Shown here: in pieces, positions 9,376-20,025 of the stretch | Layout: each line of letters begins with the position of its first letter | Position numbering within the stretch: the first letter of the stretch is position 1 | Assembly: GCF_902459665.1 (NCBI RefSeq) | Contig: NZ_CABPSL010000018.1 | Location: 1 to 64,000 of the forward strand | Direction: 5' to 3' | Source of the DNA: Pandoraea cepalis | GTDB taxonomy: Bacteria > Pseudomonadota > Gammaproteobacteria > Burkholderiales > Burkholderiaceae | Length of the DNA stretch: 64,000 bases | Notes under the pieces: generated by a model | Seen by the model: only the letters and a program-made list of their open reading frames with translations | Told to the model about the DNA's origin: nothing | Database searches by the model: none | Program-made: the position numbers and the translations under genes

Positions 9376-9846
9376 GTGAACATAAACGCAACTCTGTTCG
9401 CGCAAACCGTCGTGTTTCTGATCCTGGCATGGTTCACGATGAAGTTCGTGTGGCCGCCGCTGATCAAGGCTATCGACGAACGCGCGAAGAAAATCGCTGA
9501 CGGTCTGGCTGCCGCCGACAAGGGCAAGGCCGAACTGGACGCCGCCAACAAGCGCTCCACGCAAGCCCTCGCGGAAGCCCGCGACGAAGGCGCGAAGCGT
9601 ATTGCCGACGCCGAGAAGCGTGCTCAGGCCGTGGCCGACGAAATCAAGGCCCAGGCGCAAGCCGAAGCCGCCCGAATCATCGCCAACGCCAAGGCCGAAG
9701 CCGAGAATCAGGCCGTCAAGGTCCGTGAATCGCTGCGCGAAGACGTTGCCGGTCTGGCTGTCAAGGGCGCCGAGCAGATCCTGAAGCGTGAAGTTGACGC
9801 CAAGGCCCATGCCGACCTGCTGAACCAACTCAAGGCAGAGCTCTGA
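9376..9846 (+). CDS. atpF: F0F1 ATP synthase subunit b
   Basis: Peripheral-stalk subunit with one N-terminal membrane helix (residues about 5-25, [20 protein letters not shown]) and a long charged, Ala-rich helix that dimerises and reaches F1 ([20 protein letters not shown]). At 156 residues it has the standard length. The start is GTG at 9376, preceded by AAAGGAA. The stop is two bases before the atpH start. Confidence 0.96.
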   Translation: MNINATLFAQTVVFLILAWFTMKFVWPPLIKAIDERAKKIADGLAAADKGKAELDAANKRSTQALAEARDEGAKRIADAEKRAQAVADEIKAQAQAEAARIIANAKAEAENQAVKVRESLREDVAGLAVKGAEQILKREVDAKAHADLLNQLKAEL

Positions 9847-9848
9847 TC

Positions 9849-10379
9849 ATGGCCGAACTCGCAACCATCGCTCGTCCCTACGCCGAAGCGCTGTTCCGCG
9901 TGGCCAAGACCGGCGACCTGAATCGCTGGTCGGGGCTGGTGCGCGAACTGGCGCAAGTGGCAGCGCTGTCCGAAGTGGCCAATCTGGCCGACGATCCGAA
10001 AATCACGCCGGCGCAAGTGGTCGATGTGCTGACCGCGGCCGTGAAATCGACCGACGCCGAAGTGCGCAACTTCGTCGCCGCTGTGGTCGAGAACGGCCGT
10101 CTGGCCGCCATGCCGGAGATCGCCGAACAGTTTGAAGCGTTGAAGAACGCTGCCTCCGGTTCGGCGGATGCCACGATCGAAAGCGCCTTCCCGCTCGAAG
10201 GCGAGCAACTGACCTCTCTGGTCAAGGGCCTCGAGCACAAGTTCGGCTGCAAGCTCAACGCGAGCGTGACGGTAGACCCGTCGCTCATCGGTGGCGTGCG
10301 TGTGGTGGTTGGCGACGAGGTGCTGGACACTTCGGTGCGCGCCCGCCTGGCAGCTATGCGGACGTCGCTGACGGCCTGA
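9849..10379 (+). CDS. atpH: F0F1 ATP synthase subunit delta
   Basis: Soluble subunit linking the b dimer to the top of the alpha/beta hexamer. The family N-terminus [15 protein letters not shown] is at residues 5-19. The C-terminal signature [20 protein letters not shown] lies near residues 143-162. Length, 176 residues, is normal. The start is two bases after the atpF stop, so translation is probably coupled. Confidence 0.96.
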   Translation: MAELATIARPYAEALFRVAKTGDLNRWSGLVRELAQVAALSEVANLADDPKITPAQVVDVLTAAVKSTDAEVRNFVAAVVENGRLAAMPEIAEQFEALKNAASGSADATIESAFPLEGEQLTSLVKGLEHKFGCKLNASVTVDPSLIGGVRVVVGDEVLDTSVRARLAAMRTSLTA

Positions 10380-10429
10380 GGCCGGCGCGATACGACTGCG
10401 ACGGCAAGAATTGAATATCAGGAGCACAT

Positions 10430-11971
10430 ATGCAACTCAATCCCTCTGAAATCAGCGAACTGATCAAGAGCCGGATTCAAGGTCTCGAGAGCGGCGCCGA
10501 AGTCCGTAACGAAGGCACCGTGATCTCGGTGACTGACGGTATCTGCCGCATCCATGGCCTGTCGGACGTGATGCAGGGCGAAATGCTGGAATTCCCGGGC
10601 AATACGTTCGGTCTGGCACTGAACCTCGAGCGCGACTCCGTCGGCGCCGTGATTTTGGGCGAATACGAGCACATCTCGGAAGGCGACACCGTCAAGTGCA
10701 CGGGCCGCATTCTGGAAGTGCCGGTCGGCCCGGAACTGAAGGGCCGCGTCGTTGACGCACTGGGCCAGCCGATCGACGGCAAGGGTCCGATCAACGCCAA
10801 GCTCACCGACGCCATTGAAAAAATCGCCCCGGGCGTGATCTGGCGTAAGTCGGTGTCGCAACCGGTGCAGACCGGTATCAAGGCAATCGACGCCATGGTG
10901 CCGATCGGCCGCGGCCAGCGTGAGCTGATCATTGGTGACCGTCAGACGGGTAAGACCGCTGTGGCCATCGACGCGATCATCTCGCAGAAGGGCAAGGGCA
11001 TGACCTGCGTGTACGTCGCCATCGGTCAGAAGGCCTCGTCGATCATGAACGTGGTGCGCAAGCTCGAAGAGCACGGCGCGATGGAATACACGATCATCGT
11101 GACGGCAACGGCGTCGGACTCGGCTGCCATGCAGTTCATCGCACCGTACGCCGGCTGCACGATGGGCGAGTACTTCCGCGATCGCGGCGAAGACGCGCTG
11201 ATCATTTATGACGACTTGACCAAGCAAGCCTGGGCCTATCGTCAGATTTCGCTGCTGCTGCGCCGTCCGCCGGGCCGTGAAGCCTACCCGGGCGACGTGT
11301 TCTATCTCCACTCGCGTCTGCTCGAGCGTGCGGCGCGTGTCTCGGAAGAGTACGTCGAGAAGTTCACCAACGGCCAAATCAAGGGCCAGAGCGGTTCGCT
11401 GACCGCCCTGCCGGTGATTGAAACGCAAGCCGGCGACGTGACCGCCTTCGTTCCGACGAACGTGATTTCGATTACCGACGGCCAGATCTTCCTGGAAACC
11501 GACCTCTTCAACGCGGGTATCCGTCCGGCAATCAACGCCGGTATCTCGGTGTCGCGTGTGGGTGGTGCGGCGCAGACCAAGGTCATCAAGAAGCTGTCGG
11601 GCGGTATCCGTACCGACCTCGCACAGTACCGTGAGCTGGCTGCGTTCGCGCAGTTCGCCTCCGACCTGGACGAAGCGACCCGCAAGCAGCTCGAGCGCGG
11701 CCGCCGCGTGACGGAACTGCTCAAGCAGCCGCAGTACCAGCCGCTGCAGGTCTGGGAACTGGCCACGTCGCTGTTTGCCGCCAACAACGGCTATCTGGAC
11801 GACCTCGAAGTCTCCCAGGTCCTGTCGTTCGAAAAGGGTCTGCGCGAAGTTCTGAAGACCAGCCACGGCGCGCTCATCGGCCGTATCGAAGAGACCAAAG
11901 ATCTCTCGAAGGACGACGAAGCCGCCCTGCACGCTGCGATCAAGGACTTCAAGCAGACCGGCGCTTACTAA
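10430..11971 (+). CDS. atpA: F0F1 ATP synthase subunit alpha
   Basis: Non-catalytic nucleotide-binding subunit of F1. The P-loop [12 protein letters not shown] is at about residues 169-180, the arginine-finger region [16 protein letters not shown] at about 366-381, and the N-terminal beta-barrel covers residues 25-95. The 513-residue length matches E. coli AtpA (513). A Shine-Dalgarno (CAGGAG) lies before the ATG. Confidence 0.98.
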   Translation: MQLNPSEISELIKSRIQGLESGAEVRNEGTVISVTDGICRIHGLSDVMQGEMLEFPGNTFGLALNLERDSVGAVILGEYEHISEGDTVKCTGRILEVPVGPELKGRVVDALGQPIDGKGPINAKLTDAIEKIAPGVIWRKSVSQPVQTGIKAIDAMVPIGRGQRELIIGDRQTGKTAVAIDAIISQKGKGMTCVYVAIGQKASSIMNVVRKLEEHGAMEYTIIVTATASDSAAMQFIAPYAGCTMGEYFRDRGEDALIIYDDLTKQAWAYRQISLLLRRPPGREAYPGDVFYLHSRLLERAARVSEEYVEKFTNGQIKGQSGSLTALPVIETQAGDVTAFVPTNVISITDGQIFLETDLFNAGIRPAINAGISVSRVGGAAQTKVIKKLSGGIRTDLAQYRELAAFAQFASDLDEATRKQLERGRRVTELLKQPQYQPLQVWELATSLFAANNGYLDDLEVSQVLSFEKGLREVLKTSHGALIGRIEETKDLSKDDEAALHAAIKDFKQTGAY

Positions 11972-12059
11972 TCCGGTTGAATCGGTAACTATTCAACGGA
12001 CCCGGGAAGGCGCGATGTTCAGCCAACAGCGAACGTCGCGCCGAGACAAGGAGTAAGCA

Positions 12060-12947
12060 ATGGCTGGAATGAAGGAAATTCGCGGCAAGATCAAGAGCGT
12101 GCAAAACACGCGCAAGATCACCAAGGCCATGGAAATGGTGGCCGCGTCGAAGATGCGCCGCGCGCAGGAACGCATGCGTCATGCCCGGCCGTACGCTGAC
12201 AAGGTGCGCCAGATCGCCGCGCATATGGGCCAGGCGAATCCGGAATACCACCACCCGTTCATGGTGAAGCATGCCGACGCGAAAGCGGCCGGCTTCATCG
12301 TGGTGACGACGGACAAGGGTCTGTGCGGCGGCTTGAACACCAACGTGCTGCGTGCCGTGGTGGCCAAGATGAAGGACATCGAAGCGCAAGGCCTGAAGAT
12401 CGAGGCCACTGCCATCGGCAGCAAGGGCTTCGGTTTCCTGAACCGTATCGGCGCGAAGGTGGTATCGCATGTCGTGCAACTGGGCGACACGCCGCATCTG
12501 GACAAGTTGATCGGCGCAGTGAAGCTGCAGCTCGATGCGTACGCCGAAGGCAAGCTCGACGCCGTGTATCTGGCCTACAACCGCTTCGTCAACACGATGA
12601 AGCAGGAAGCCGTGGTCGAACAACTGCTGCCGCTGCCCGAGAAGTTCGAGGGTGCGTCGGACGACGCGAGCGCAGTGCCGGCACAGCATTCGTGGGACTA
12701 CATCTACGAACCGGATGCGAAGACGGTCGTCGATGCCCTGTTGGTGCGTTACGTCGAAGCTGTCGTGTACCAGGCTGTCGCAGAGAACATGGCGTCGGAA
12801 CAGTCCGCCCGTATGGTGGCCATGAAGGCCGCATCGGACAACGCGAAGACCGTGATCGGTGAATTGCAGATGATCTACAACAAGGGTCGTCAAGCCGCGA
12901 TTACGAAGGAACTGTCCGAAATCGTGGGTGGCGCCGCCGCAGTCTAA
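12060..12947 (+). CDS. atpG: F0F1 ATP synthase subunit gamma
   Basis: Central rotor shaft of F1. The N-terminal coiled-coil motif [20 protein letters not shown] occupies residues 4-23, and the C-terminal helix ends [19 protein letters not shown], both typical of gamma. It has 295 residues. The ATG is preceded by AAGGAG. It lies between alpha and beta genes as usual. Confidence 0.97.
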   Translation: MAGMKEIRGKIKSVQNTRKITKAMEMVAASKMRRAQERMRHARPYADKVRQIAAHMGQANPEYHHPFMVKHADAKAAGFIVVTTDKGLCGGLNTNVLRAVVAKMKDIEAQGLKIEATAIGSKGFGFLNRIGAKVVSHVVQLGDTPHLDKLIGAVKLQLDAYAEGKLDAVYLAYNRFVNTMKQEAVVEQLLPLPEKFEGASDDASAVPAQHSWDYIYEPDAKTVVDALLVRYVEAVVYQAVAENMASEQSARMVAMKAASDNAKTVIGELQMIYNKGRQAAITKELSEIVGGAAAV

Positions 12948-12990
12948 GCGGTGGCACGGGCCGATGCGCCGCAAGGCGAAATGAATTTGA

Positions 12991-14400
<1,410 letters not shown>

Positions 14401-14410
14401 ACGGTTGAGT

Positions 14411-14456
14411 GCCGGGCGACGGCGGGGTCTCGCGAGAGACGCCACCGCACGCCGGC
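14411..14456 (+). other. Stable stem-loop between atpD and atpC
   Basis: An inner stem GTCTC (14427-14431) / GAGAC (14436-14440) is closed by the tetraloop GCGA, a GNRA type. Outer GC-rich pairing includes GCCGG at 14411-14415 with CCGGC at 14452-14456. There is no T run, so this is not a terminator. It may stabilise the upstream beta message or limit epsilon translation. Confidence 0.5.
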
Positions 14457-14547
14457 AGGTGACTGTTGCGGGGCGGGGTAGCGAAGCGAGGACGGCAATG
14501 TTCGGACTGGCGCGCCTGCCGCTTCATCACACTCAACGGGAGCGATT

Positions 14548-14964
14548 ATGGCAACCATTCAAGTAGACGTCGTCAGCGCCGAAGCGCAGATCTTCTCCGG
14601 TCCGGCGCGCTTTGTGGCGCTGCCTGGCGAAGCCGGCGAACTGGGCATTTTGCCCGGCCACACGCCGCTGATCACGCGCATCAAGCCGGGCGCGGTGCGT
14701 ATCGAGGACGAGGCAGGGAACGAGGACTTCGTCTTCGTGGCCGGCGGCATTCTCGAAGTGCAACCGGGTACGGTGACCGTGCTCGCGGATACCGCAATTC
14801 GCGGCAAGGATTTGGACGAGGCCAAGGCTGCCGAAGCCAAGCGCCGTGCCGAAGAAGCGCTGTCGAACAAGGATTCGAACATCGAGTATGCGACTGCCCA
14901 AGCCGAACTGGCCGAAGCCATCGCCCAACTCGCTGCGATCCAGAAGTTCCGCAAGGTGAAGTAA
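14548..14964 (+). CDS. atpC: F0F1 ATP synthase subunit epsilon
   Basis: Rotor-foot subunit that inhibits ATP hydrolysis. The N-terminal beta-sandwich ([39 protein letters not shown]) occupies about residues 5-90, and the C-terminal two-helix inhibitory domain the remainder. It has 138 residues. A Shine-Dalgarno (GGGAG) precedes the ATG. It is the last gene of the operon, followed by a strong terminator. Confidence 0.96.
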   Translation: MATIQVDVVSAEAQIFSGPARFVALPGEAGELGILPGHTPLITRIKPGAVRIEDEAGNEDFVFVAGGILEVQPGTVTVLADTAIRGKDLDEAKAAEAKRRAEEALSNKDSNIEYATAQAELAEAIAQLAAIQKFRKVK

Positions 14965-15067
14965 CGCCGCATGGCTGCGGCGACGGCCTCATGGTCGGCG
15001 CTGTACGCCATGCTCGCCGTAGTGCAACGAAGGTCATCTTTGCAACGACCATCGCCACGCCGCGGCC

Positions 15068-15106
15068 AAAAGCCCCATGCATGCAAGTGCGTGGGGCTTT
15101 TGTTTT
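15068..15106 (+). terminator. Rho-independent terminator of the atp operon
   Basis: AAAAGCCCCA (15068-15077) pairs with TGGGGCTTTT (15092-15101), with GCA/TGC pairing possible inside, followed by GTTTTG. It lies about 100 bp after atpC. The rest of the 393-bp gap (14965-15357) holds the dyad at 15209-15224 and no gene. Confidence 0.85.
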
Positions 15107-15208
15107 GTCCGCGCATGTCCGCCGCCCGGGGGCACCGCGTGCCCACCGCCCCGCGTATTCTTCGCCCAACTCAGGGCCATCCCCACTCGTGCCGTTGCCA
15201 GAATTCCG

Positions 15209-15224
15209 TTAACGTAAACGTCAA
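15209..15224. promoter_or_regulatory. Dyad operator upstream of the acyl-CoA synthetase (LiuR/MerR-like)
   Basis: TTAACGTAAACGTCAA is an inverted repeat (TTAACGT-AA-ACGTCAA, 6 of 7 positions symmetric). Its form, TTrACGTwwACGTyAA, resembles sites of the MerR-family regulator LiuR, which controls branched-chain amino acid and acyl-CoA catabolism in proteobacteria. The link to LiuR comes from recall of the motif, not from a search. The site is about 134 bp before the gene. Confidence 0.45.
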
Positions 15225-15357
15225 GTCAGCATCGCGCGCTATTGTTATGACTAGCGCCCCCGTCGCTCGATGAGACGACAACAGGCGGGCCATTCACGCG
15301 GGCGAGCGCCGGACATCAGCATTTCACCCCTTCAGCATTGCTTCAGGAGACAAGCGC

Positions 15358-17076
15358 ATGGAAAGCCGGGAAGATTCGGGCGTTGTACCTCGTAATGGAC
15401 TGTCGTATGTGAAGGGTGACACCACCATTCCGCTATCGACGTTGACGGTGTTCGGTCTGCTCGCCGAGACGGCGGCGAAGTATCCGGAGCGGCAGGCCGT
15501 CGTGTTCCGCGAGCAGGGCGTGGATTGGACGTGGCGGGAATTCATCGCGCATGTGGATACGTTTGCCTCCGGGCTGATGTCGTTGGGCCTGAAGCAGGGC
15601 GATCGCGTGGGCATCTGGTCGCCGAACCGTGTGGAGTGGCTGGTCACGCAGTTCGCCACGGCACGGATCGGTTTGATTCTGGTGAACATCAATCCGGCGT
15701 ACCGGCTGGCCGAACTCGAATACGCGATCAACAAGGTCGGATGTAAAGCGCTCATCGCGGCGGAGTCCTTCAAGACGTCGCGGTACCTCGACATGCTCAA
15801 CACGCTCGCGCCCGAGCTGGCAGAGAGTTCTCCCGGTCAACTGCACTCGGCGAAGCTGCCGACGCTGCGCACCGTCATTCGCATGGGCTCGGGCGTGACG
15901 CCGGGCATGATGAATTACAGCGACGTGGTCACGCTCGGTGCGGATGCCGATCTCGACGCGCTGCGCGAGATCACCGATGGGCTCGATTGCTTCGACGCCA
16001 TCAATATCCAGTTCACGAGCGGTACCACCGGCAACCCGAAGGGCGCCACGCTCACGCATCACAACATCGTCAACAACGGCCGTTACATCGCCATGGCGAT
16101 GCGCTTCTCGGAGCATGACAGCCTGTGCATTCCGGTGCCGTTCTACCATTGTTTCGGCATGGTGCTGGCAGTGCTCGCCTGCGTGTCGACCGGGGCGACG
16201 ATGGTGTTCCCGGGCGAGGCGTTCGACCCGAAGGCGACGATGGCCGCGGTGTCGGAAGAGCGCTGCACCGCGTTGCACGGCGTGCCGACAATGTTCATCG
16301 CCCAGCTCGATCATCCGGACTTCGACATCTACCGGTTCGATACCTTGCGCACGGGCATCATGGCTGGCTCGCCGTGCCCGATCGAGACGATGAAGCGCGT
16401 GATCAGCCAAATGCACATGCACGAAGTTACGATTGCCTACGGCATGACGGAAACGAGTCCCGTGTCGTTCCAGACCACGACCACCGATCCGCTCGAGAAG
16501 CGCGTGACGACCGTCGGGCGCGTGCAGCCGCACCTCGAAGTGAAACTCGTGGATGCTGCCGGGGAGATCGTGCCGGTGGGCGAAAAGGGCGAACTTTGCA
16601 CGAAGGGCTACTCGGTGATGCAGGGCTACTGGGACGACGAGCCGCGCACGCGTGAGGCGATCCGCGACGGCTGGATGCACACGGGCGATCTGGCCACGAT
16701 CGATAAGGAAGGCTATTGCAATATCGTCGGCCGCGTAAAGGACATGCTCATTCGCGGGGGCGAGAACATCTACCCGCGCGAGATCGAGGAGTTCCTGTTC
16801 CGTCACCCGAAGGTGCAGGCGGTGCAGGTGTTCGGCGTGCCGGATGCGAAGTATGGCGAGGAAGTGTGCGCCTGGATCATTCTCAAACCGGGACAGAGTG
16901 CGACGGAAGACGATATCCGCGCTTTCTGCCAGGATCAGATTGCGCACTACAAGATTCCGCGCTACATCCGCTTCGTCGCCGAGATGCCGATGACGATCAC
17001 GGGCAAGGTGCAGAAGTTCGTCATGCGCGAGCAGATGGTCGAATCGCTGGGACTGTCGGAAGCGAAGACAGCCTGA
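15358..17076 (+). CDS. Fatty-acyl-CoA synthetase (AMP-binding, ANL superfamily)
   Basis: Activates a carboxylic acid with ATP to an acyl-adenylate and then the CoA thioester. The AMP-binding P-loop [20 protein letters not shown] is at about residues 219-238. The adenine/acyl site motif YGMTETSP lies near 361-368, and the hinge region [20 protein letters not shown] near 438-457. The catalytic lysine of the C-terminal domain is expected in [14 protein letters not shown]. At 572 residues it is a medium/long-chain-type stand-alone synthetase; chain length cannot be told. A Shine-Dalgarno (GGAGAC) supports the ATG. The upstream LiuR-like dyad suggests induction with branched-chain or fatty acid catabolism. 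Confidence 0.9.
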   Translation: MESREDSGVVPRNGLSYVKGDTTIPLSTLTVFGLLAETAAKYPERQAVVFREQGVDWTWREFIAHVDTFASGLMSLGLKQGDRVGIWSPNRVEWLVTQFATARIGLILVNINPAYRLAELEYAINKVGCKALIAAESFKTSRYLDMLNTLAPELAESSPGQLHSAKLPTLRTVIRMGSGVTPGMMNYSDVVTLGADADLDALREITDGLDCFDAINIQFTSGTTGNPKGATLTHHNIVNNGRYIAMAMRFSEHDSLCIPVPFYHCFGMVLAVLACVSTGATMVFPGEAFDPKATMAAVSEERCTALHGVPTMFIAQLDHPDFDIYRFDTLRTGIMAGSPCPIETMKRVISQMHMHEVTIAYGMTETSPVSFQTTTTDPLEKRVTTVGRVQPHLEVKLVDAAGEIVPVGEKGELCTKGYSVMQGYWDDEPRTREAIRDGWMHTGDLATIDKEGYCNIVGRVKDMLIRGGENIYPREIEEFLFRHPKVQAVQVFGVPDAKYGEEVCAWIILKPGQSATEDDIRAFCQDQIAHYKIPRYIRFVAEMPMTITGKVQKFVMREQMVESLGLSEAKTA

Positions 17077-17090
17077 CCGCCGCCGGGTCG

Positions 17091-17124
17091 GGGCCCGCGT
17101 GAACGGCGGGCCCTTGCTTATTTC
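17091..17124 (+). terminator. Probable terminator of the acyl-CoA synthetase gene
   Basis: GGGCCCGC (17091-17098) pairs with GCGGGCCC (17106-17113), followed by the T-rich TTGCTTATTTCTT. The loop is 7 bases. Confidence 0.65.
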
Positions 17125-17180
17125 TTGAGCGCGCCCGGGGGCAATGCCGTATGATTCGGGATTACCCTAGGTTTCGCGCC

Positions 17181-18392
17181 ATGCCTGCCCACACCTTCCG
17201 CACGGTTTTCGTTCTCGGCATTCTGTCGGCCATCGGCTCGCTGTCGATCGACATGTATCTGCCCGCGCTGCCGAGCATTGCACGCGAATTGAATACGACG
17301 GACGCGGCAGCGCAATTCTCGCTGGCGTCGTTCTTCGTCGGTCTCGGGCTGGGGCAATTGCTGCACGGACCGCTGGCCGACCGGTACGGGCGCAAGCGGC
17401 CGCTCTACGCCGGTCTGGCGCTCTATACGATCGCCTCGGCCGGCTGTGCGCTCGCCACGAATATCGAGACGCTGATTGTCTGCCGCTTCATTCAGGCGGT
17501 GGGCGGCTGCGCGTGCTTCGTGATCGCCCGCGCGATGGCGCGCGACCTGTTTGACACGAGCACCGTGGCGCGTGTGCTGTCGCGCATGACGCTCATCATG
17601 GGCGCGGCGCCGATCCTCGCACCGCTGATCGGCGGGCAAGTGCTGCTGGTCGTCGGCTGGCGCTGGATCTTCTGGGGCCTGACGGTGTTCGGCGCGCTGT
17701 GTTTCGCGATGTCCGTCCATTGGCTGCCGGAGACGCGCGCGGCCGCAAAACAGGCTCGCCATTGGCTCGCTACGGCGTGGCACAACTACGGCGCACTCGT
17801 GCGCGACCGCGAATTCATGGGCAATGCGCTTGCGGGGGGCATCTCCCAGGCGGGGATGTTCGCCTACATCACCGGCTCGCCTTTCGTGTTCATCAATCTG
17901 TACGGCGTCGACCCGGCGCACTACGGCTGGCTTTTCGGGCTGAACGCGTGCGGCATCATTGCCGGCTCGCAAGTCAACGCCCACCTGTTGCGCAAGCGCC
18001 GTCCGGCCGACGTGCTGCGTCGAACCAACAATCTGGTCGCCGTGCTGGGATTGTTGATGCTGGCGGTGGCGGCGCTCAAGCTCGGTGGACTGGTCGGGTT
18101 GATGGTGCCGCTGTTCGCCTATGTCACGAGCCTGGGCTTTTCCCAGCCGAATGCGGTGGCCGAAGCGCTGAACCGGCAGCATCAACGCGCCGGGGCCGCA
18201 TCGGCCCTGCTGGGCGCGCTGCAATTCCTCGCCGCCGCGAGCGCGGGGGCCGCGGTCGGTCTGATGCACGCCCGCTCGGCGGTGCCGATGGCGGCCGTCA
18301 TGGCCGTGTGTGGTGTGCTGTCGTGGTGTTTCCACACGGGACTGATCCGTCGCGCGGCGCGGGCGTCGCCTCCCGCCGCAGGACCGGTTTGA
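17181..18392 (+). CDS. Bcr/CflA family multidrug MFS exporter
   Basis: Inner-membrane drug:proton antiporter with about twelve membrane helices. The N-terminal pattern SIDMYLPALPSIARELNT, the MFS loop motif GPLADRYGRKRPLYAGLALY (about residues 65-84) and RFIQAVGGCACFVIARAMAR (about 105-124) are typical of Bcr/CflA (DHA1) transporters. It has 403 residues from the ATG at 17181. An ATG at 17151 would add ten residues (MIRDYPRFRA) and has a G-rich stretch about ten bases upstream, so the start is uncertain. It stands alone between the acyl-CoA synthetase and the flhDC regulatory region. Substrates cannot be told from sequence. Confidence 0.88.
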   Translation: MPAHTFRTVFVLGILSAIGSLSIDMYLPALPSIARELNTTDAAAQFSLASFFVGLGLGQLLHGPLADRYGRKRPLYAGLALYTIASAGCALATNIETLIVCRFIQAVGGCACFVIARAMARDLFDTSTVARVLSRMTLIMGAAPILAPLIGGQVLLVVGWRWIFWGLTVFGALCFAMSVHWLPETRAAAKQARHWLATAWHNYGALVRDREFMGNALAGGISQAGMFAYITGSPFVFINLYGVDPAHYGWLFGLNACGIIAGSQVNAHLLRKRRPADVLRRTNNLVAVLGLLMLAVAALKLGGLVGLMVPLFAYVTSLGFSQPNAVAEALNRQHQRAGAASALLGALQFLAAASAGAAVGLMHARSAVPMAAVMAVCGVLSWCFHTGLIRRAARASPPAAGPV

Positions 18393-18672
18393 TCCGGCGC
18401 TACGTCGGCGAAAGTCATGAACGCAGCCGCACCCGGCATCATCGAGTGTTGGTATCCCGCCACACTGGGAAGGGCGCGAAACACACTCGAGCGCCAATGC
18501 CGAAGATTTTCGGGGAACCGATGCACGAAATTGTCTTCCAATCCTGACATTCGATACGCGTCATGCCCACCTGTAACAGTTTGTAATTGGACTGTTCGTA
18601 CGCTGGCGCGATAGGCAAAGTGCGATGCATAGCCCTCCTGCAAAGCCCCCGGAAATTTTTTGCAAGAATGGC

Positions 18673-18699
18673 TAAAGTTCGGCACCCGCTTGCCGAAAT
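18673..18699 (+). promoter_or_regulatory. Sigma-28 (FliA) promoter candidate upstream of flhD
   Basis: TAAAGTTC, 11 bp, GCCGAAAT compares with the FliA consensus TAAAGTTT-N11-GCCGATAA: the -35 matches 7 of 8 and the spacing is exact. Transcription would start near 18706, giving a leader of about 245 bases before flhD. Confidence 0.65.
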
Positions 18700-18805
18700 A
18701 CAGTCGAGTAGTAAAGCGCAGCTTCATGACGCCTTCGTGACGCTGACATGATTTCGCCACGATCGCTATCCCCAAGCGTATCGAAGGGGCCGCTTGCGCC
18801 CCGTC

Positions 18806-18824
18806 TGTAGGAAAAATTCCTACA
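18806..18824. promoter_or_regulatory. Perfect palindrome in the flhDC leader (RcsB/NarL-type site?)
   Basis: TGTAGGAA-AAA-TTCCTACA has perfectly complementary 8-base arms. TAGGAA/TTCCTA half-sites resemble the RcsAB box (TAAGAATATTCCTA) known upstream of enteric flhDC, though here the centre is one base longer. It lies 126 bp before flhD. Confidence 0.5.
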
Positions 18825-18950
18825 AAAAACTTCCGCTTTTCTCGCCGCCCCGCGTAGTTTTTCTCCGATTTCTTTATCTTTCGCCCTTGTCCACAATGCG
18901 AGGGACTAGGCAGTCGTACGCCAGATCCATCCATTGCGCCGGGGGGCCGC

Positions 18951-19268
18951 ATGCGAAACAGCGAAACACTCAATGAGATTCGTGAATTGAATCTCTCTTA
19001 TCTCGTCCTGGCTCAGCGCCTGATCCGTGAGGATCGTGCCGCGGCAATGTTCCGCATGGGGATCAGCGACCAACTGGCCGACGTGCTCGGCCGTCTCACA
19101 TTGGCTCAACTCGTCAAATTCGCGGGGTCGAACCAGCTTCTGTGTCGATTTCGCTTCGACGACCACGTAATGCTGTCGAGTCTTACGCACAGTGCGAAAG
19201 ACGTGGGTATGCAGCAGTCGCACGCTTCGATTCTGTTGGCGGGGCAACCCGTCGAGCAGATCGGCTAA
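18951..19268 (+). CDS. flhD: Flagellar master regulator subunit FlhD
   Basis: With FlhC forms the hetero-hexameric activator of class II flagellar promoters. The helical FlhD pattern [20 protein letters not shown] (about residues 12-31) and [18 protein letters not shown] are clear. It has 105 residues, slightly shorter than E. coli (about 116-119). The ATG follows a G-rich Shine-Dalgarno (CGGGGGG). flhC starts 65 bp downstream. Confidence 0.95.
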   Translation: MRNSETLNEIRELNLSYLVLAQRLIREDRAAAMFRMGISDQLADVLGRLTLAQLVKFAGSNQLLCRFRFDDHVMLSSLTHSAKDVGMQQSHASILLAGQPVEQIG

Positions 19269-19333
19269 GCACGCCACGCACGCTACGCCGCCCGGTGGGT
19301 GGCGCTTCGCGTGACTTGCCAGGAAGTTTGCCC

Positions 19334-19909
19334 ATGCGTACCAAAAGCGTCGTTCTCGAGGCCCGTGAAATTCAGTTGGCCATCGAGCTGATTGAACTCG
19401 GCGCCCGCCTCCAGTTGCTGGAAGCTGAAACGAGCCTGAGCCGTGACCGGCTCATCAAACTCTACAAAGAACTCAAGGGGGCATCGCCGCCCAAGGGCAT
19501 GCTGCCGTTCTCGACCGATTGGTTCGTGACGTGGTTGCCGAACATCCATTCGTCGCTTTTCCACAATATCTATCGCCACCTCGTGCAGCACGGCGGGTGC
19601 CAGGGCATCGAAGCCATCGTCAAGGCGTACCGCCTGTACATGGAGCACGTGGAGATGCATGACTGGGAAGCGGTGCTCGGGTTTACACGCGCGTGGACGC
19701 TCGTTCGCTTCTTCGACAGCAAGATGTTGCAAACGACGCCGTGCACGCGCTGCGGCGGACATTTCGTCACGCACGCCCATGAGCCGCATGGCCAGTACGT
19801 TTGCGGACTTTGCCAGCCCCCGTCGCGCGCCGGCAAGACCCGCAAGGCGAAGCACGCGCCCGCGGCCGATCTGGCGCCGGTCACCGAAATTTCTCCATTG
19901 GCCGCCTAG
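19334..19909 (+). CDS. flhC: Flagellar master regulator subunit FlhC
   Basis: DNA-binding partner of FlhD. The zinc-binding cluster is visible near residues 138-160 as CTRCGG and VCGLC, two CxxC pairs. The N-terminal region [20 protein letters not shown] and the central [20 protein letters not shown] are typical of FlhC. The ATG at 19334 has AGGAAG eight bases upstream, and 191 residues matches the family. A sigma-28 promoter for motA follows. Confidence 0.96.
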   Translation: MRTKSVVLEAREIQLAIELIELGARLQLLEAETSLSRDRLIKLYKELKGASPPKGMLPFSTDWFVTWLPNIHSSLFHNIYRHLVQHGGCQGIEAIVKAYRLYMEHVEMHDWEAVLGFTRAWTLVRFFDSKMLQTTPCTRCGGHFVTHAHEPHGQYVCGLCQPPSRAGKTRKAKHAPAADLAPVTEISPLAA

Positions 19910-19938
19910 CCAAGCCTACGTCACGAGGTCGCACCCCC

Positions 19939-19966
19939 TACAGTTTCCCTGCGTGTCTGCCGTTAA
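19939..19966 (+). promoter_or_regulatory. Sigma-28 (FliA) promoter candidate upstream of motA
   Basis: TACAGTTT, 12 bp, GCCGTTAA. One base differs from the FliA -35, one from the -10, and the spacer is one base longer than the usual 11. Class III (FliA) control of motA-cheA is standard in enterics. The predicted start near 19973 is about 53 bp before motA. Confidence 0.6.
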
Positions 19967-20025
19967 GCCCTCTGAACAGGACGGACAATTTTCCGTAGAC
20001 GTATTTTTGCGAGAGGTATCCGGCA

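Larger units (their letters stand above)
18393..18950. other. Regulatory region upstream of flhDC (558 bp, no gene seen)
   Basis: No convincing coding sequence lies here. It holds a weak sigma-70-like pair (TTGGAC 18587-18592, 17 bp, GATAGG 18610-18615), a sigma-28 promoter candidate (18673-18699), a perfect palindrome (18806-18824), and small GC-rich stems near 18765-18803. A long flhDC leader with several inputs is expected for a master operon. Confidence 0.7.

Noticed and set aside
18887-18895. TTGTCCACA, similar to a DnaA box
   Set aside because: It is a single variant copy without an AT-rich unwinding element; not evidence for oriC.
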